DNA of 64,000 nucleotides, taken from assembly GCA_021323655.1 (NCBI GenBank), contig JAJPKO010000047.1:79586-143585 (forward strand). The letters run 5' to 3'. The notes beneath the pieces were generated by a model, which saw nothing but the letters and a program-made list of their open reading frames with translations, was not told the DNA's origin and did not search any database. Origin of the DNA: Acidobacteriaceae bacterium (GTDB lineage: Bacteria > Acidobacteriota > Terriglobia > Terriglobales > Acidobacteriaceae). Positions 16,940-26,044 of the stretch are shown one piece after another; the stretch's first letter is position 1; the number at the start of each line of letters is the position of its first letter. A program made the translations under genes and the position numbers.

Positions 16940-17791
16940 ATGAACGCTGATCGTCCATCTGGATTTTCATTACGAACGCGTCCACTCTACATCGCCGGGG
17001 GTGGTATTGCACTCGGCTTGCTGTTTGCCGGAACACTCGCCTCCGGAGCATGGAATGAACCCAGCATCCCCGTCGGCGACCTTGTGGCCCAGGATGCGCT
17101 CCTGAGCGGCGTGGTACACATGAAGGGCGCGGACTTTACCGTCTACAGCGGCGCCCGCATTCGCGCGCTCAACAGCAGCGTGGATATGAACTTGCAACGC
17201 GGCGGAACCATTCAGCTCTGTCCCCGTTCTGAAGTGCAGGTCATACGCTCCTCCGAACATGCTCCGGTTCTGCTTGCCTTTCAAAGCGGTGGCGCCGTTG
17301 TGCCTTTTGAGATGCGCCCGGGTGATGTGGCCATGACTCCCGACTGGCGAATCGAATTTCAGGGTCCGGAAGCATCGCGCGGACAACTGAGCATGAGCAT
17401 GAATGAAAATGGCGGTCTTTGCTTCCACTCCGACGCGCCACAAGAATCGCATTTCCACATCAGTCAGTTGAGCGGCACTGCCGACTTCAACATGGAAGGT
17501 TCGGGCGGAGCACACTTTTTGAATGGTGTATTCCGCAAAGATCCATCACCGTGCAGCTGCGAAACTGCTCCGGTGAGCGCATCATCTCCTCCCGTCACGA
17601 CAGTTGCCGAAGAAGCGCCACCCTCTTCCGGCGCACAGCCTACAGAGGTGCAGAAGCCCGCACCCGTGAATACGGTGGCTGAGCCTGCCCCCATTCAGCC
17701 GGTGGTTCCGCTCAAAGTAAAAGTCCGCAGGCACCCACAGGATGTGGTCGGATACGTAGGATCAGCGATCCACTTCCTCTTTGGCCGCTAA
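16940..17791 (+). CDS. Membrane-anchored FecR-like protein of unknown function
   Basis: A 283-residue protein. One hydrophobic segment near the N terminus (PLYIAGGGIALGLLFAGTLA, about 16-35) anchors it. The next 150 residues look like the beta-helical fold of FecR-type domains (GGTIQLCPRSEVQVI, then GDVAMTPDWRIEFQG). A proline/valine-rich linker (SASSPPVTTVAEEAPPSSGA) leads to a basic tail KVKVRRHPQDVVGYVGSAIH. Probably periplasmic. The start ATG at 16940 has GGAA close upstream. Its last 30 bp overlap the convergent Nudix gene. Function unknown; it should work with the preceding membrane protein. Confidence 0.68.
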   Translation: MNADRPSGFSLRTRPLYIAGGGIALGLLFAGTLASGAWNEPSIPVGDLVAQDALLSGVVHMKGADFTVYSGARIRALNSSVDMNLQRGGTIQLCPRSEVQVIRSSEHAPVLLAFQSGGAVVPFEMRPGDVAMTPDWRIEFQGPEASRGQLSMSMNENGGLCFHSDAPQESHFHISQLSGTADFNMEGSGGAHFLNGVFRKDPSPCSCETAPVSASSPPVTTVAEEAPPSSGAQPTEVQKPAPVNTVAEPAPIQPVVPLKVKVRRHPQDVVGYVGSAIHFLFGR

Positions 17792-18325
17792 ACCGGACTG
17801 CTGCCACAGCTTATACAGTCCCCACGCGGCCACAGTGCTGCAGTCCCGAATGGTGCCGTCCAGCAGCATCCGCTCAAATTCCGCGATGGTGTATGAGTGC
17901 AGTGTCAGGTCGTGCTCTTCCGGATCAAAGTCAGTGCCGACATGCTTGAGTCCACGCGCCAGAAAGACGTGCTGCTTCTGGTTGGCGAAGCCATAGGCAA
18001 TATAGAGAGTGCCGAGGTAAGTCATCTCCTCAGCGTCGAAACCAGTTTCTTCGCGCAGCTCTCCGCGTGCCAGCTCTTCTGGCTGTACGTCCGCGGTCTC
18101 CCACCCGCCCTGCGGCAATTCCAGACAGTGTTGCTGGATCGTATAACGAAACTGCCCGACGAGATAAACACGGTCACCTTCCACCGGAATAATGACGGCA
18201 CAATCGTCCTTATCTACAACGCCATAGATGCCGCGCGCCCCATCGTCGCGCTCGATTTCATCTTCCCGGAGACGCAGCCAGGGATTGCGGTAAACTTCGC
18301 GAGTGTTCAGTGTTTTGATGCTCAT
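17762..18325 (-). CDS. Nudix hydrolase (ADP-ribose pyrophosphatase-like)
   Basis: A 187-residue enzyme that should hydrolyse nucleoside diphosphate derivatives, with ADP-ribose or nucleotide sugars likely. The start is taken at ATG 18323-18325 (MSIKTLNTREVYRNPWLRL). The Nudix box is LPQGGWETADVQPEELARGE, continuing LREETGF (around 86-112). The classical first arginine of REUxEE is replaced by the RGELREETG form, which I have seen in one Nudix subfamily. The strand opening VYRNPWLRLREDEI matches ADP-ribose pyrophosphatases. It converges on and overlaps the preceding gene by 30 bp. Confidence 0.88.
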   Translation of the reverse strand: MSIKTLNTREVYRNPWLRLREDEIERDDGARGIYGVVDKDDCAVIIPVEGDRVYLVGQFRYTIQQHCLELPQGGWETADVQPEELARGELREETGFDAEEMTYLGTLYIAYGFANQKQHVFLARGLKHVGTDFDPEEHDLTLHSYTIAEFERMLLDGTIRDCSTVAAWGLYKLWQQSGLAAKEEVDR

Positions 18326-18411
18326 GAGATTCAAACTGTATTCTGCCATGCAGATACTCAATCTACGAAAGACCACGCGGATTTCTATCTAAAAAAATGG
18401 GGCTGCCCTCG

Positions 18412-19542
18412 ATGAAAAGAAGTAGCTTTTTGCTGTCAGTAGCGCTCGCTTGCTCATTGCTTTCTGCCATGGCGCAGTCTGCAGATGACCAGATTGCTTC
18501 CCGCCGCGCCCAACATCTGCAGCACGGCATTAACGCGAGCATGTGGTTCGCCCAGTCGCCGGGAAACTATTCCGTGGAGCGTCTGCGCTCCTTCACCACC
18601 GCCGATGATATTGCGCTGATGCACCAGCTCGGCTTTGACCATGTCCGCCTGAGCATTGACGTGCAGCCGCTCGAAGACTGGCTGAGAAATCCGCAGACCA
18701 ACACCGCATTTGTGACCGAGTTGGACCGCGTTATACGCGAGATGACGGGCCAGCAGCTTGCCGTCATCGTTGACGTTCACCCGGAAGATGATTTCAAGCA
18801 GCGGCTGCTCCACGGCAGTGAGAGTGTTGAAGATTTTGCGCGTCTGTGGCGGGCACTGGCAACGCACTTCACTTCTACTGATCCGGAACTGGTCTTCTTT
18901 GAAATTCTGAATGAGCCGGAACAGGACGATCCCTATCGCTGGCAAGGAATTGAAAGCTACATTGCAGAACAGATTCGCCAGGTAGCGCCAAAGCACACCA
19001 TTATCGCAGCTGGCGCGCACTGGTCCGGATTGAGCGACCTGCTCACACTGGAGCCCATCGCCGATCCCAATGTGATCTACACCTTCCACGACTATGAGCC
19101 ATTTCCCTTCACGCATCAGGGAGCAACATGGACCTCATCCCAGGTGCGCTCGCTGCGCAATGTTCCCTATCCTTCCACGCCACGGAACGTACAGCAAAAT
19201 GTTGACCAGGAAGCGACACTGGCCGCGCAATACTGGGTCGCCCTGTATGGACTCGACCAGTGGAATGCACAGCGCATAGACGTGACGCTGGCCTTCGCGC
19301 AGAAGTGGTCCGAGTTGCACCACGCTCCCGTGTATTGCGGCGAATTTGGAGTGCTGCGCGATTATGCAGACCCTGCCATGCGCGCGCAATGGTTGCATGA
19401 CATGCGTACGGCAATGGAGAAGCACCACATCGGATGGGCCATGTGGGACTACCAGGCAAACTTTGGTGTGGTAACAAAGAAGAACGGCAAGGCCGTGCCT
19501 GATCCTGAAGTAGTCAAGGCGCTGGGGCTGAAGATGCCGTAA
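18412..19542 (+). CDS. Secreted glycoside hydrolase family 5 enzyme
   Basis: A 376-residue exported glycosidase. Residues 1-21 (MKRSSFLLSVALACSLLSAMA) form a signal peptide; an ATG five codons earlier is an alternative start. It has the (beta/alpha)8 fold of GH5: FDHVRLSID near residue 75, the acid/base Glu168 in EILNEPE, and the nucleophile Glu311 in YCGEFGVL. HDYEPFPFTHQGA contains the family histidine. The substrate is likely a beta-linked glucan or mannan, such as cellulose or related plant polymers. It is divergent from the Nudix gene and is followed by a hairpin (19549-19575, CACCTGG/CCAGGTG) before the next gene. Confidence 0.9.
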   Translation: MKRSSFLLSVALACSLLSAMAQSADDQIASRRAQHLQHGINASMWFAQSPGNYSVERLRSFTTADDIALMHQLGFDHVRLSIDVQPLEDWLRNPQTNTAFVTELDRVIREMTGQQLAVIVDVHPEDDFKQRLLHGSESVEDFARLWRALATHFTSTDPELVFFEILNEPEQDDPYRWQGIESYIAEQIRQVAPKHTIIAAGAHWSGLSDLLTLEPIADPNVIYTFHDYEPFPFTHQGATWTSSQVRSLRNVPYPSTPRNVQQNVDQEATLAAQYWVALYGLDQWNAQRIDVTLAFAQKWSELHHAPVYCGEFGVLRDYADPAMRAQWLHDMRTAMEKHHIGWAMWDYQANFGVVTKKNGKAVPDPEVVKALGLKMP

Positions 19543-19593
19543 AGGAGAACACCTGGGCCGGAGTGACTGCCAGGTGCTGTACCATTTCCTCGA

Positions 19594-20973
19594 ATGCAAC
19601 TCTCGGCAAGCGAAGTCCTGCATACCTTCCATCGTGACGAAATATCGCTCTTCCTGGGCGCGACCTTCGCCACAGTGGGGCTGATTTCCTTTGGTTTTCT
19701 GCTGGTCCGGCGCAGGTTTGATGCTCTGCTCTTCTGGCTGGGCCTCTTTGCCTTGCTATATGGCGGACGGCTCTGGATGCAGGCCCAGCTGATGTCTCTG
19801 ATGGTGCCGCCGTCGGAGTGGTTTGACAGGCTCAAGGCCGCCACGAATTTTCTTGTGGCCATTCCTGGGTTCTTCTTCTTTCAGGCGACGCGCTTCCTTG
19901 GCCGCTTGAGCGATTACATCGCCTATATTTCAGCCTTTGTTCTTTCGGTGCTTCTTCTGGCCACCTTCTTTGGCGCACCGCTGAACGCCCTTTATCTCGT
20001 CAATAACATTGTCGTCATTGCCGCCCTTTTTCTACTGCTCTTTCAATCTTTTCTTACAGCATCTCCCGGGAAGGAACTCGTAGTCGCCCGCAATGGCCTT
20101 CTGGCATTTGTCGCTTTTGCTTTGTGGAACAATATCGGGAATCTCTTCGGCCTGTATCCCGATACAGAAAAATATGGATTTGCCATCTTTCTGGCCTGCC
20201 TCGGTTACGTTGCCGCTCGACGCGCACAGGAGCGCGATCAGCAGCTCAATGAAATCCAGAAAGAGCTGGAAATCGCCACCCGCATTCAACTTCCCATTCT
20301 GCCTGGCGAGTACCCACCCTCCCGGTACTTCCGCGTTGCGGCGCGATATGTGCCCATGCGCTCTGTTGCCGGCGATTTCTATGATTTTGTAGTGGCCGGC
20401 GAGAAGCAAACTGGTCTTCTGATTGCGGATGTCTCTGGTCACGGCGTACCCGCCGCTCTGATCGCTTCCATGGTGAAGGTTGCGGCTTCCTCTCATAAGG
20501 AGAGCGCCAGTGACCCGCCGCAATTTCTTTCCGCCATCAATACGACGCTGTGCGGCAATACGCAGAACCAGTTTGTGACCGCGGCCTTTGTGCACCTCGA
20601 TGCGGAACGCCGTGAGCTTCGCTACGCCGCTGCAGGGCATCCTCCCATGCTGCTTCTGCGCGACGGGCAAATACGACAGATTGAAGAAAATGGCCTGATA
20701 CTCGCGCTTTTTCCTGCCGCCACCTATGCTTCGGCCACTCTCCCCCTCCAGCATAGAGACCGGATTGTGCTTTATACCGATGGAGTGATTGAAGCAACGG
20801 ATCGAAATGCAGAACAATTTGGCCAGGAGAGGCTCGCAGCACTCTTACAGGAAACTCTGGCCAGTTCTCATCGAACCGCGGCTGACCACATCATCACTGC
20901 TGTACAAAATTGGGCGGTTGCGCAGGAAGATGACCTGACGGTGATTGTGTGCGACTACGTTGAGCAGATTTAA
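19594..20973 (+). CDS. Membrane-bound SpoIIE/RsbU-type serine phosphatase
   Basis: A 459-residue protein. The N-terminal 210 residues contain seven hydrophobic segments resembling 7TMR-DISM sensor modules. A short coiled-coil (ARRAQERDQQLNEIQKELEI) links to a PP2C-like phosphatase with the SpoIIE motifs AGDFYDF, ADVSGHGVPAALIASM, AAGHPPM and QEDDLTVIV, holding the metal-binding aspartates. Such enzymes dephosphorylate anti-anti-sigma proteins and thus release a sigma factor; no such partner is adjacent here. Start ATG at 19594 follows CCTCGA without a strong RBS. Confidence 0.88.
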   Translation: MQLSASEVLHTFHRDEISLFLGATFATVGLISFGFLLVRRRFDALLFWLGLFALLYGGRLWMQAQLMSLMVPPSEWFDRLKAATNFLVAIPGFFFFQATRFLGRLSDYIAYISAFVLSVLLLATFFGAPLNALYLVNNIVVIAALFLLLFQSFLTASPGKELVVARNGLLAFVAFALWNNIGNLFGLYPDTEKYGFAIFLACLGYVAARRAQERDQQLNEIQKELEIATRIQLPILPGEYPPSRYFRVAARYVPMRSVAGDFYDFVVAGEKQTGLLIADVSGHGVPAALIASMVKVAASSHKESASDPPQFLSAINTTLCGNTQNQFVTAAFVHLDAERRELRYAAAGHPPMLLLRDGQIRQIEENGLILALFPAATYASATLPLQHRDRIVLYTDGVIEATDRNAEQFGQERLAALLQETLASSHRTAADHIITAVQNWAVAQEDDLTVIVCDYVEQI

Positions 20974-21004
20974 AAGCGGCCGATGAGTTCTTCACCGGTC
21001 GCTT
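20974..21004. terminator. Shared terminator between convergent rsbU-like gene and lon
   Basis: A 9-bp stem (20974-20982, AAGCGGCCG, with 20996-21004, CGGTCGCTT; one G-T pair) occupies the 45 bp between the two convergent stop codons. Downstream on the plus strand it is followed by CTACATTTATT, a modest T-rich tail; the minus-strand side has AAAA/TTTT immediately at 20972-20975. It probably serves both genes. Confidence 0.5.
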
Positions 21005-21018
21005 CTACATTTATTCAC

Positions 21019-23466
21019 TTACGCTTGTGCAGCTGCTTCCTGCAAGACCTCTTCCCTTACCTCTTCATCTTTCTTTTCTTCAGCTCTGGACCTGGGCAAC
21101 GCCACGGCCAGCACGTCCTCAATGCGCTTGGCATAGTGGATGGTCACGCCGTCAATCTGGTCGGGGGTCAGGTCTTCTTCCACATTCAGCTTGTTTTCTG
21201 CAGGAAGAATCACGTCTTTCACACCCGCCCGTTTTGCCGCCAGAAACTTCTCCTTAATGCCGCCAACGGGGAGCACGTTTCCGCTCAGGGTGATCTCGCC
21301 CGTCATCGCCGTCAGCGGATGCACCCGCGTGTCGGTCAGCAGAGAGACCAGTGCGGTTGCCATGGTTACGCCCGCCGAAGGGCCGTCTTTCGGGATCGCT
21401 CCCGCCGGAACGTGGATGTGCAGATCAATCTCCTTCATCAGGTCATCTTCCAGACCCAGAGATTTTGCATTCGACCGTACCCAGGTCAACGCAGCCTGCA
21501 TGGACTCCTGCATGACCTGGCCCAACTGGCCTGTCATCGTAAATCCACCTTTGCCCTTCATCTTGTTGGCTTCAATAAAGAGCACATCACCACCAGACGG
21601 GGTCCAGGCCAGTCCTACGGCCACACCGGCACGTTTGGTGCGCTCGGCAATCTCGGTGTCCACGCGGACCTTGATGCCGCCTAGAAACTCGTGAATGATT
21701 TCCTGGGTGACGACCAGCTTTTCCATCTTCCCTTCCGCAATGCGGCGCGCCTGCTTGCGGCAGATTGTCCCGATCAGCTGCTCCAGCTTGCGCACACCGG
21801 CTTCACGCGTGTAATGACGCACGATGTAGGAAACAGATTCTTCCGGAAATTCAATGTTTTCCGGCTGAATGCCATTTTCCTTGATCTGCCGCGGAATCAG
21901 ATAGCGGAATGCAATGTGCCGCTTCTCTTCTTCCGTATAACCCTGCAGCTCAATGATCTCCATGCGGTCGAGCAAAGGAGCGGGCATCGTGTCCAGCATG
22001 TTTGCAGTGCAGATAAAAAGCACCTTTGACAGATCGAACGGCTGGTCTAGATAGTTGTCGCGGAATGTGTTGTTCTGTTCCGGGTCCAGAACTTCAAGCA
22101 GCGCCGATGCCGGATCGCCACGGAAGTCGCGCCCCAGCTTGTCTACCTCATCCAGCATGAAAACCGGGTCGTTTGCCCCCGCCCGGCGCAGGTTCTGAAT
22201 GATCTGGCCAGGCAACGCGCCAATGTAAGTGCGACGATGCCCGCGCAGCTCGGCTTCATCATGCATTCCGCCCAGCGAAATCCGCTGGAACTTGCGGTCC
22301 AGAGCGCGCGCGATGCTGCGGCCGAGTGAGGTCTTTCCCACTCCCGGAGGTCCTACAAAGCAAAGAATCGGCCCCTTCATGTCCGGTTTCAGGCGCCGCA
22401 CGGCCAGGTAGTCCAGAATGCGGTCTTTCACCTTCTTCAGATCGTAGTGGTCCTCATCAAGGATCTCCTTGGCCTTGGCGATGTCCACTTCGCCGCCTGA
22501 CGACTTGGCCCACGGTAACGCCGCCAGCCACTCAATGTAGTTACGCGTCAGCGAATAGTCCGCCGCCATGGGAGACATGCGCGAAAGCCGGTTCAATTCC
22601 TTCAGGGCTTCCTTCTTTGTCTCCTCCGGCATACCTGCGGACTCAATTTTCTGACGCAGTTCCTCAATGTCCTTCTGGCTCTCGTCCTGTTCGCCTAATT
22701 CCTTCTGGATGGCCTTGAGCTGTTCACGCAGATAGTAGTCGCGCTGCGACTGCTGCACCTGGTCCTGCACTTCAGACTGGATCTTATTGCGAAGCTGCTG
22801 GACTTCGATCTCCTTCACCAGGTGCTTGTGCAGCTTGTCCAGACGGGCGTGAACATCCGAGGTTTCCAGAAGCTCCTGCCGGTCCGGCGTGGCCAGAAAC
22901 GGCAGATTTGCCGTCACAAAATCGCTGAGCCTTCCGGGATCATCCATCTGCGCTGCAATCGTGGAAAGCTCGTCAGAGAGCGTGGGCGACGCGGCCACAA
23001 TCTGCTGAAACTGCTCCAGAATATTGCGCTGCAGCGCCTCAAGCTCTGGCCCAGGCTGCGCAGGAACATCGCGCACAGGGTCAACATGCGCCGTCATAAA
23101 CGGCTCAACTTGTGTAAATTCGCCCAGCTTAACGCGTTCCGTGCCTTCGGTAAAGACAAAGAGGCTCTGGTTGGGCATCTTGACCACCTTATGCACGGTA
23201 GCCATGGTCCCGAACACATGCAGATCAGCAGGCTGGGGCCTGTCCTGGTGCGCGTCTCGCTGCGCCACCACAACGATGGTCTTTTCCTCGCCCAACGACT
23301 GGATCAGTTGGATGGAGCTTTCGCGGCCCACTGTGAGCGGCAGCACGGCATGGGGAAACAGGACTGTGTCCCGTACCGGAAGGACAGGCAGCACCCTGCC
23401 TTCATCGCGGCCCTCGCGCTGCTTGGGGTCGCTGGGATGGATTACGCTGAGAAAATCGCTAGCCAT
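21019..23466 (-). CDS. lon: ATP-dependent Lon protease
   Basis: An 815-residue cytosolic AAA+ protease. The N-terminal substrate-binding domain (1-210) starts with LPVLPVRDTVLFPHAVLPL. A coiled-coil linker (about 215-300) follows. The AAA+ module carries Walker A GPPGVGKTS (372-380) and sensor region MLDEVDKLG. The protease domain has Ser697 in PKDGPSAGVTMATAL and Lys740 in GGIKEKFLAA. It removes damaged and regulatory proteins. A TATAAT sequence (23484-23489, minus strand) lies only about 20 bp before the ATG, so the leader is very short. The stop converges with the RsbU-like gene. Confidence 0.96.
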   Translation of the reverse strand: MASDFLSVIHPSDPKQREGRDEGRVLPVLPVRDTVLFPHAVLPLTVGRESSIQLIQSLGEEKTIVVVAQRDAHQDRPQPADLHVFGTMATVHKVVKMPNQSLFVFTEGTERVKLGEFTQVEPFMTAHVDPVRDVPAQPGPELEALQRNILEQFQQIVAASPTLSDELSTIAAQMDDPGRLSDFVTANLPFLATPDRQELLETSDVHARLDKLHKHLVKEIEVQQLRNKIQSEVQDQVQQSQRDYYLREQLKAIQKELGEQDESQKDIEELRQKIESAGMPEETKKEALKELNRLSRMSPMAADYSLTRNYIEWLAALPWAKSSGGEVDIAKAKEILDEDHYDLKKVKDRILDYLAVRRLKPDMKGPILCFVGPPGVGKTSLGRSIARALDRKFQRISLGGMHDEAELRGHRRTYIGALPGQIIQNLRRAGANDPVFMLDEVDKLGRDFRGDPASALLEVLDPEQNNTFRDNYLDQPFDLSKVLFICTANMLDTMPAPLLDRMEIIELQGYTEEEKRHIAFRYLIPRQIKENGIQPENIEFPEESVSYIVRHYTREAGVRKLEQLIGTICRKQARRIAEGKMEKLVVTQEIIHEFLGGIKVRVDTEIAERTKRAGVAVGLAWTPSGGDVLFIEANKMKGKGGFTMTGQLGQVMQESMQAALTWVRSNAKSLGLEDDLMKEIDLHIHVPAGAIPKDGPSAGVTMATALVSLLTDTRVHPLTAMTGEITLSGNVLPVGGIKEKFLAAKRAGVKDVILPAENKLNVEEDLTPDQIDGVTIHYAKRIEDVLAVALPRSRAEEKKDEEVREEVLQEAAAQA

Positions 23467-23483
23467 GAGTGTCTTCTTATCAG

Positions 23484-23489
23484 ATTATA
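23484..23489 (-). promoter_or_regulatory. Candidate -10 box of lon
   Basis: On the minus strand the sequence TATAAT ends 18 bp before the lon ATG, within an inverted repeat TCAGATCATATAATCTGA. A matching -35 box is not obvious 17 bp upstream. If used, the leader would be about 11 nt. A heat-shock (CIRCE/HAIR) operator is not visible. Confidence 0.35.
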
Positions 23490-23648
23490 TGATCTGATTA
23501 TGATGAATTTGATTCATTCTCTTGGAAAAAGTTGCAGGCGCTAGCTCAAATTGAGCCACCCTACGCCCTTTCTCCGTTGGATGCACGCTCTTGCCGTCCT
23601 TTTGGTTCCCCCTCTGGGTATCGGCAGATGTGGTCCAAATCAATCGGC

Positions 23649-24473
23649 TCATCCCAGATGAATGCCGGAGCAGTATTTCCCTAATTCCTTGACCATGGAG
23701 CAGTAATCTGAAAGCCGATGGATGATTGCATCCATGCGGGTCTCTGGCGTCAACTGATAATCCACATAGAAGACGTACTCCCACGGCCTGCCCTGGACCG
23801 GACGGGACTCGATCTTGGTCAGGTTCGTCCCTTGCCCGGCAAAAACCTGAAGTGCAGCTACCAGCGTTCCGGGCCTGTTCTCCACGGTAAAAGCCAGGCT
23901 TACTTTGTCTGCTCCCGGCCCCGTCTGAACTTCCTCCCTGCGGCGCACCAGAAAAAAGCGGGTGTAGTTTTCCTGATTGTCCTCTATTCCCGGCGCCAGA
24001 ATCTGCGCGCCATAATGCTCCGCGGCCCGCGAACTGGCGATGGCCCCGGACTGAGTGTCCCCCAGTTCCATCAGGTGTTTCACGCTTCCCGCCGTGTCAT
24101 AGAAGGGCGTAGCCTGCATCTCCGGATGCTTCAAAAAAAAAGCGCGACATTGCGCGAGCGCCACAGGGTGTGAATAGACCCGCCGGAGCTCTTCCATTTT
24201 TGCCCCGGGAGCAGCAATCAAATTGTGGCGTATACGCAAAAGACCTTCGCGTTCAATGGCGACCGGATGCTGCAGCAGGAGATCGTAATGTTCGGTCACC
24301 GGCCCGGCAAGACTGTTTTCAATCGGAATGACCGCGGCTTCCACTTCGCGCTCAACCAGCGCGCGGAAGACATCGGCAGAAAGTGCACAGGGCAGAATGG
24401 TTGCCTCATGCAGCATTTTTCCTGCGGCTTCATGGCTGAATGATCCCGGCTCTCCCTGGATGGCCACTTTCAT
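23649..24473 (-). CDS. pheA: Prephenate dehydratase
   Basis: A 274-residue enzyme that converts prephenate to phenylpyruvate for phenylalanine synthesis. It opens MKVAIQGEPGSFSHEAA, has the catalytic/dehydratase motif NYTRFFLVRRREE near 165, and ends with an ACT domain carrying ESRPVQGRPWEYVFYVD, the ESRP motif of phenylalanine feedback binding. A chorismate mutase domain is absent, so this is the monofunctional form. The RBS (AAGGAG) is well placed before the ATG at 24473. It is separated by 182 bp from lon; the gap contains no gene I can support. Confidence 0.95.
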   Translation of the reverse strand: MKVAIQGEPGSFSHEAAGKMLHEATILPCALSADVFRALVEREVEAAVIPIENSLAGPVTEHYDLLLQHPVAIEREGLLRIRHNLIAAPGAKMEELRRVYSHPVALAQCRAFFLKHPEMQATPFYDTAGSVKHLMELGDTQSGAIASSRAAEHYGAQILAPGIEDNQENYTRFFLVRRREEVQTGPGADKVSLAFTVENRPGTLVAALQVFAGQGTNLTKIESRPVQGRPWEYVFYVDYQLTPETRMDAIIHRLSDYCSMVKELGKYCSGIHLG

Positions 24474-24562
24474 TTTTGAGTTCTCCTTGCGACTGCTTGA
24501 AGTTTTGCGGCAACCCGGATGCCGTCAAGCGCACCATACCACACCATAGGAGAACAAAGCTT

Positions 24563-24712
24563 ATGCTCTGGACGATTTTTGTAATTCTTCTGGTGCTCTG
24601 GCTGGTAGGGCTGGTAAGTTTTCACGCTATTGGGTGGTATATCCACATTCTGCTGGTGATTGCACTCGTAGTGTTGCTCATCCAGCTCATTAGCGGCAGA
24701 AGGGCCGTCTGA
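24563..24712 (+). CDS. Lmo0937-type small membrane protein
   Basis: A 49-residue protein, MLWTIFVILLVLWLVGLVSF onward, with two membrane helices and GWYIHILLVIALVVLL as the second. It fits the Lmo0937 family (DUF5670), often encoded beside stress-inducible genes. The AGGAG RBS is at 24548-24552. It precedes the CsbD-like gene by 16 bp, with similar RBSs (GGAGAAC), so one operon is likely. Role unknown; general-stress association is inferred from neighbours. Confidence 0.82.
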   Translation: MLWTIFVILLVLWLVGLVSFHAIGWYIHILLVIALVVLLIQLISGRRAV

Positions 24713-24728
24713 ATGAAAGGAGAACGTC

Positions 24729-25025
24729 ATGAACAAGGACCGGGTCAGCGGAAAAATTGATCAGGCGAAGGGCAAAGTGAAGGAAAAGGTTGGCACAGCG
24801 CTGAATGACGAACGCATGGCAAACAGCGGTGTTGCTGACCAGGTGAAGGGCGCAGCAAAAGAGGTATGGGGCAACGTAAAGGACGCAGCCAGAGATGCGG
24901 CCAGAGACAAAGAGGAGAAGCATCATCGCGAATCCGCCGAGACACGGCAGCGCATCATGGACAAAACAGACGAAGTAAAAGACCAGGCGAACCGTAAAAT
25001 TGACGAGTTTAAAAAGTCCGCCTGA
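24729..25025 (+). CDS. CsbD-family stress protein
   Basis: A 98-residue, highly charged, cysteine-free helical protein. The CsbD core is MNKDRVSGKIDQAKGKVKEK, followed by a second DQVKGAAKEVWGNVKDA repeat and a charged C-terminal extension (about 60-98) with KTDEVKDQANRKIDEF. CsbD proteins are strongly induced in general stress and by sigma-B-like regulators. RBS AAAGGAG is clear. A GC-rich hairpin with TTTTT follows. Confidence 0.9.
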   Translation: MNKDRVSGKIDQAKGKVKEKVGTALNDERMANSGVADQVKGAAKEVWGNVKDAARDAARDKEEKHHRESAETRQRIMDKTDEVKDQANRKIDEFKKSA

Positions 25026-25045
25026 TTCCCGATTCCGTAACCACA

Positions 25046-25085
25046 GGGCGCGGGCCTCTCCCTAAGGGGCCCCCGGCGCCTTTTT
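25046..25085 (+). terminator. Terminator after the CsbD-like gene
   Basis: A GC-rich imperfect stem starts with GGCGC (25047-25051) and pairs with GCGCC (25076-25080), with a bulged inner stem around the GGG/CCC tracts, and is followed directly by TTTTT at 25081-25085. The last Ts belong to the stop codon of the convergent prenyltransferase. Confidence 0.7.
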
Positions 25086-25947
25086 AGCGCCTGGCAAGAA
25101 TGTCTGCCGCAACAAAGATAAAAAAGACAATAGAAATAATGCCGTTCATTGTGAAGAAGGCGGCATTGAGCCTGCGCAGGTCTTTCGGCGAGACGATGAG
25201 GTGTTCATAAAGCAGAAGCACTGCAACCACTATGATGCCGGCAAGCGCAATCGCTCCCAGCGAGAACAGTTTCACCAACAGTAGCAGGAGGCCCAGCGTA
25301 ATGGCGTGCAGAACGCGTGTTACCCAGAAAGCCTTGGAAATCCCCATCGCAGCGGGCAGGCTGTATAAACGATGCGCCCTGTCATGCTCCGCATCCTGAC
25401 AGGCATAAAGAATATCGAACCCCGCAACCCAGAAGAGCACCGCCACAGTAAGAATAAGGATCCGCAGGTCCAAAGTCCCGCGAATGGCAATCCATGCCGC
25501 CGACGGAGCAATCCCCAGAGATAGTCCAAGTACAAGATGTGACCAGCGCGTAAATCGCTTGGTGTACGAATAGGAAAGCACAATCGCGAGTGCTACAGGC
25601 GAAAGCAGAAGGGCCAGCCGGTTTAGTTGCGCAGCAGACAGCACAAACAGGCCCGCCATCACCGCCGCAAATACTCCTGCAAAACTGCGCGAGAGGAGCC
25701 CGGCAGGTATAGCGCGGCTGGCGGTGCGCGGATTTACCGCGTCCAGATCAGCATCGGCCCAGCGGTTAAAGGCCATCGCCGCAGAACGCGCCGTGACCAT
25801 GCAGACGATGATCCAAAGCAGCTGTACCGGGCGGGGCCAGCCATGGGCCGCGAGCATGGCTCCGGTAAGCGCAAAAGGCAGCGCAAAAACAGAGTGTTCC
25901 CATTTGATCATTTCAAGCGTTGTGCCAACGCTACGCAAAAAAGCCAT
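25084..25947 (-). CDS. mqnP: UbiA-family prenyltransferase, probably menaquinone pathway (MqnP)
   Basis: A 287-residue integral membrane enzyme with about eight or nine helices. The two Asp-rich motifs that bind prenyl diphosphate/Mg are AFNRWADADLDAVNPRT (around 60-76) and DILYACQDAEHDRAHRLYS. These match 4-hydroxybenzoate-type polyprenyltransferases; in organisms with mqnA, as here, the MqnP role (prenylation of 1,4-dihydroxy-6-naphthoate) is the likely one. ATG at 25945-25947 is used; a TTG four codons upstream with AGGA is an alternative. The next gene (BON) is 98 bp upstream, behind its own terminator. Confidence 0.82.
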   Translation of the reverse strand: MAFLRSVGTTLEMIKWEHSVFALPFALTGAMLAAHGWPRPVQLLWIIVCMVTARSAAMAFNRWADADLDAVNPRTASRAIPAGLLSRSFAGVFAAVMAGLFVLSAAQLNRLALLLSPVALAIVLSYSYTKRFTRWSHLVLGLSLGIAPSAAWIAIRGTLDLRILILTVAVLFWVAGFDILYACQDAEHDRAHRLYSLPAAMGISKAFWVTRVLHAITLGLLLLLVKLFSLGAIALAGIIVVAVLLLYEHLIVSPKDLRRLNAAFFTMNGIISIVFFIFVAADILARR

Positions 25948-25986
25948 TGTTCGGTGCAATGCTCCTCATTCCTAGTTTAAGGCACA

Positions 25987-26018
25987 AAATAAAACGGCCC
26001 CGCACAAACGCGGGGTCC
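25987..26018 (-). terminator. Intrinsic terminator of the BON-domain gene
   Basis: On the minus strand GGACCCCGC (26018-26010) pairs with GCGGGGCC (26003-25996) around loop GTTTGT, then TTTTATTTT follows at 25994-25986, a clear Rho-independent terminator 27 bp after the BON gene stop. Confidence 0.8.
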
Positions 26019-26044
26019 GCTCTATGTCTGCTCTTCCGAGAAAG

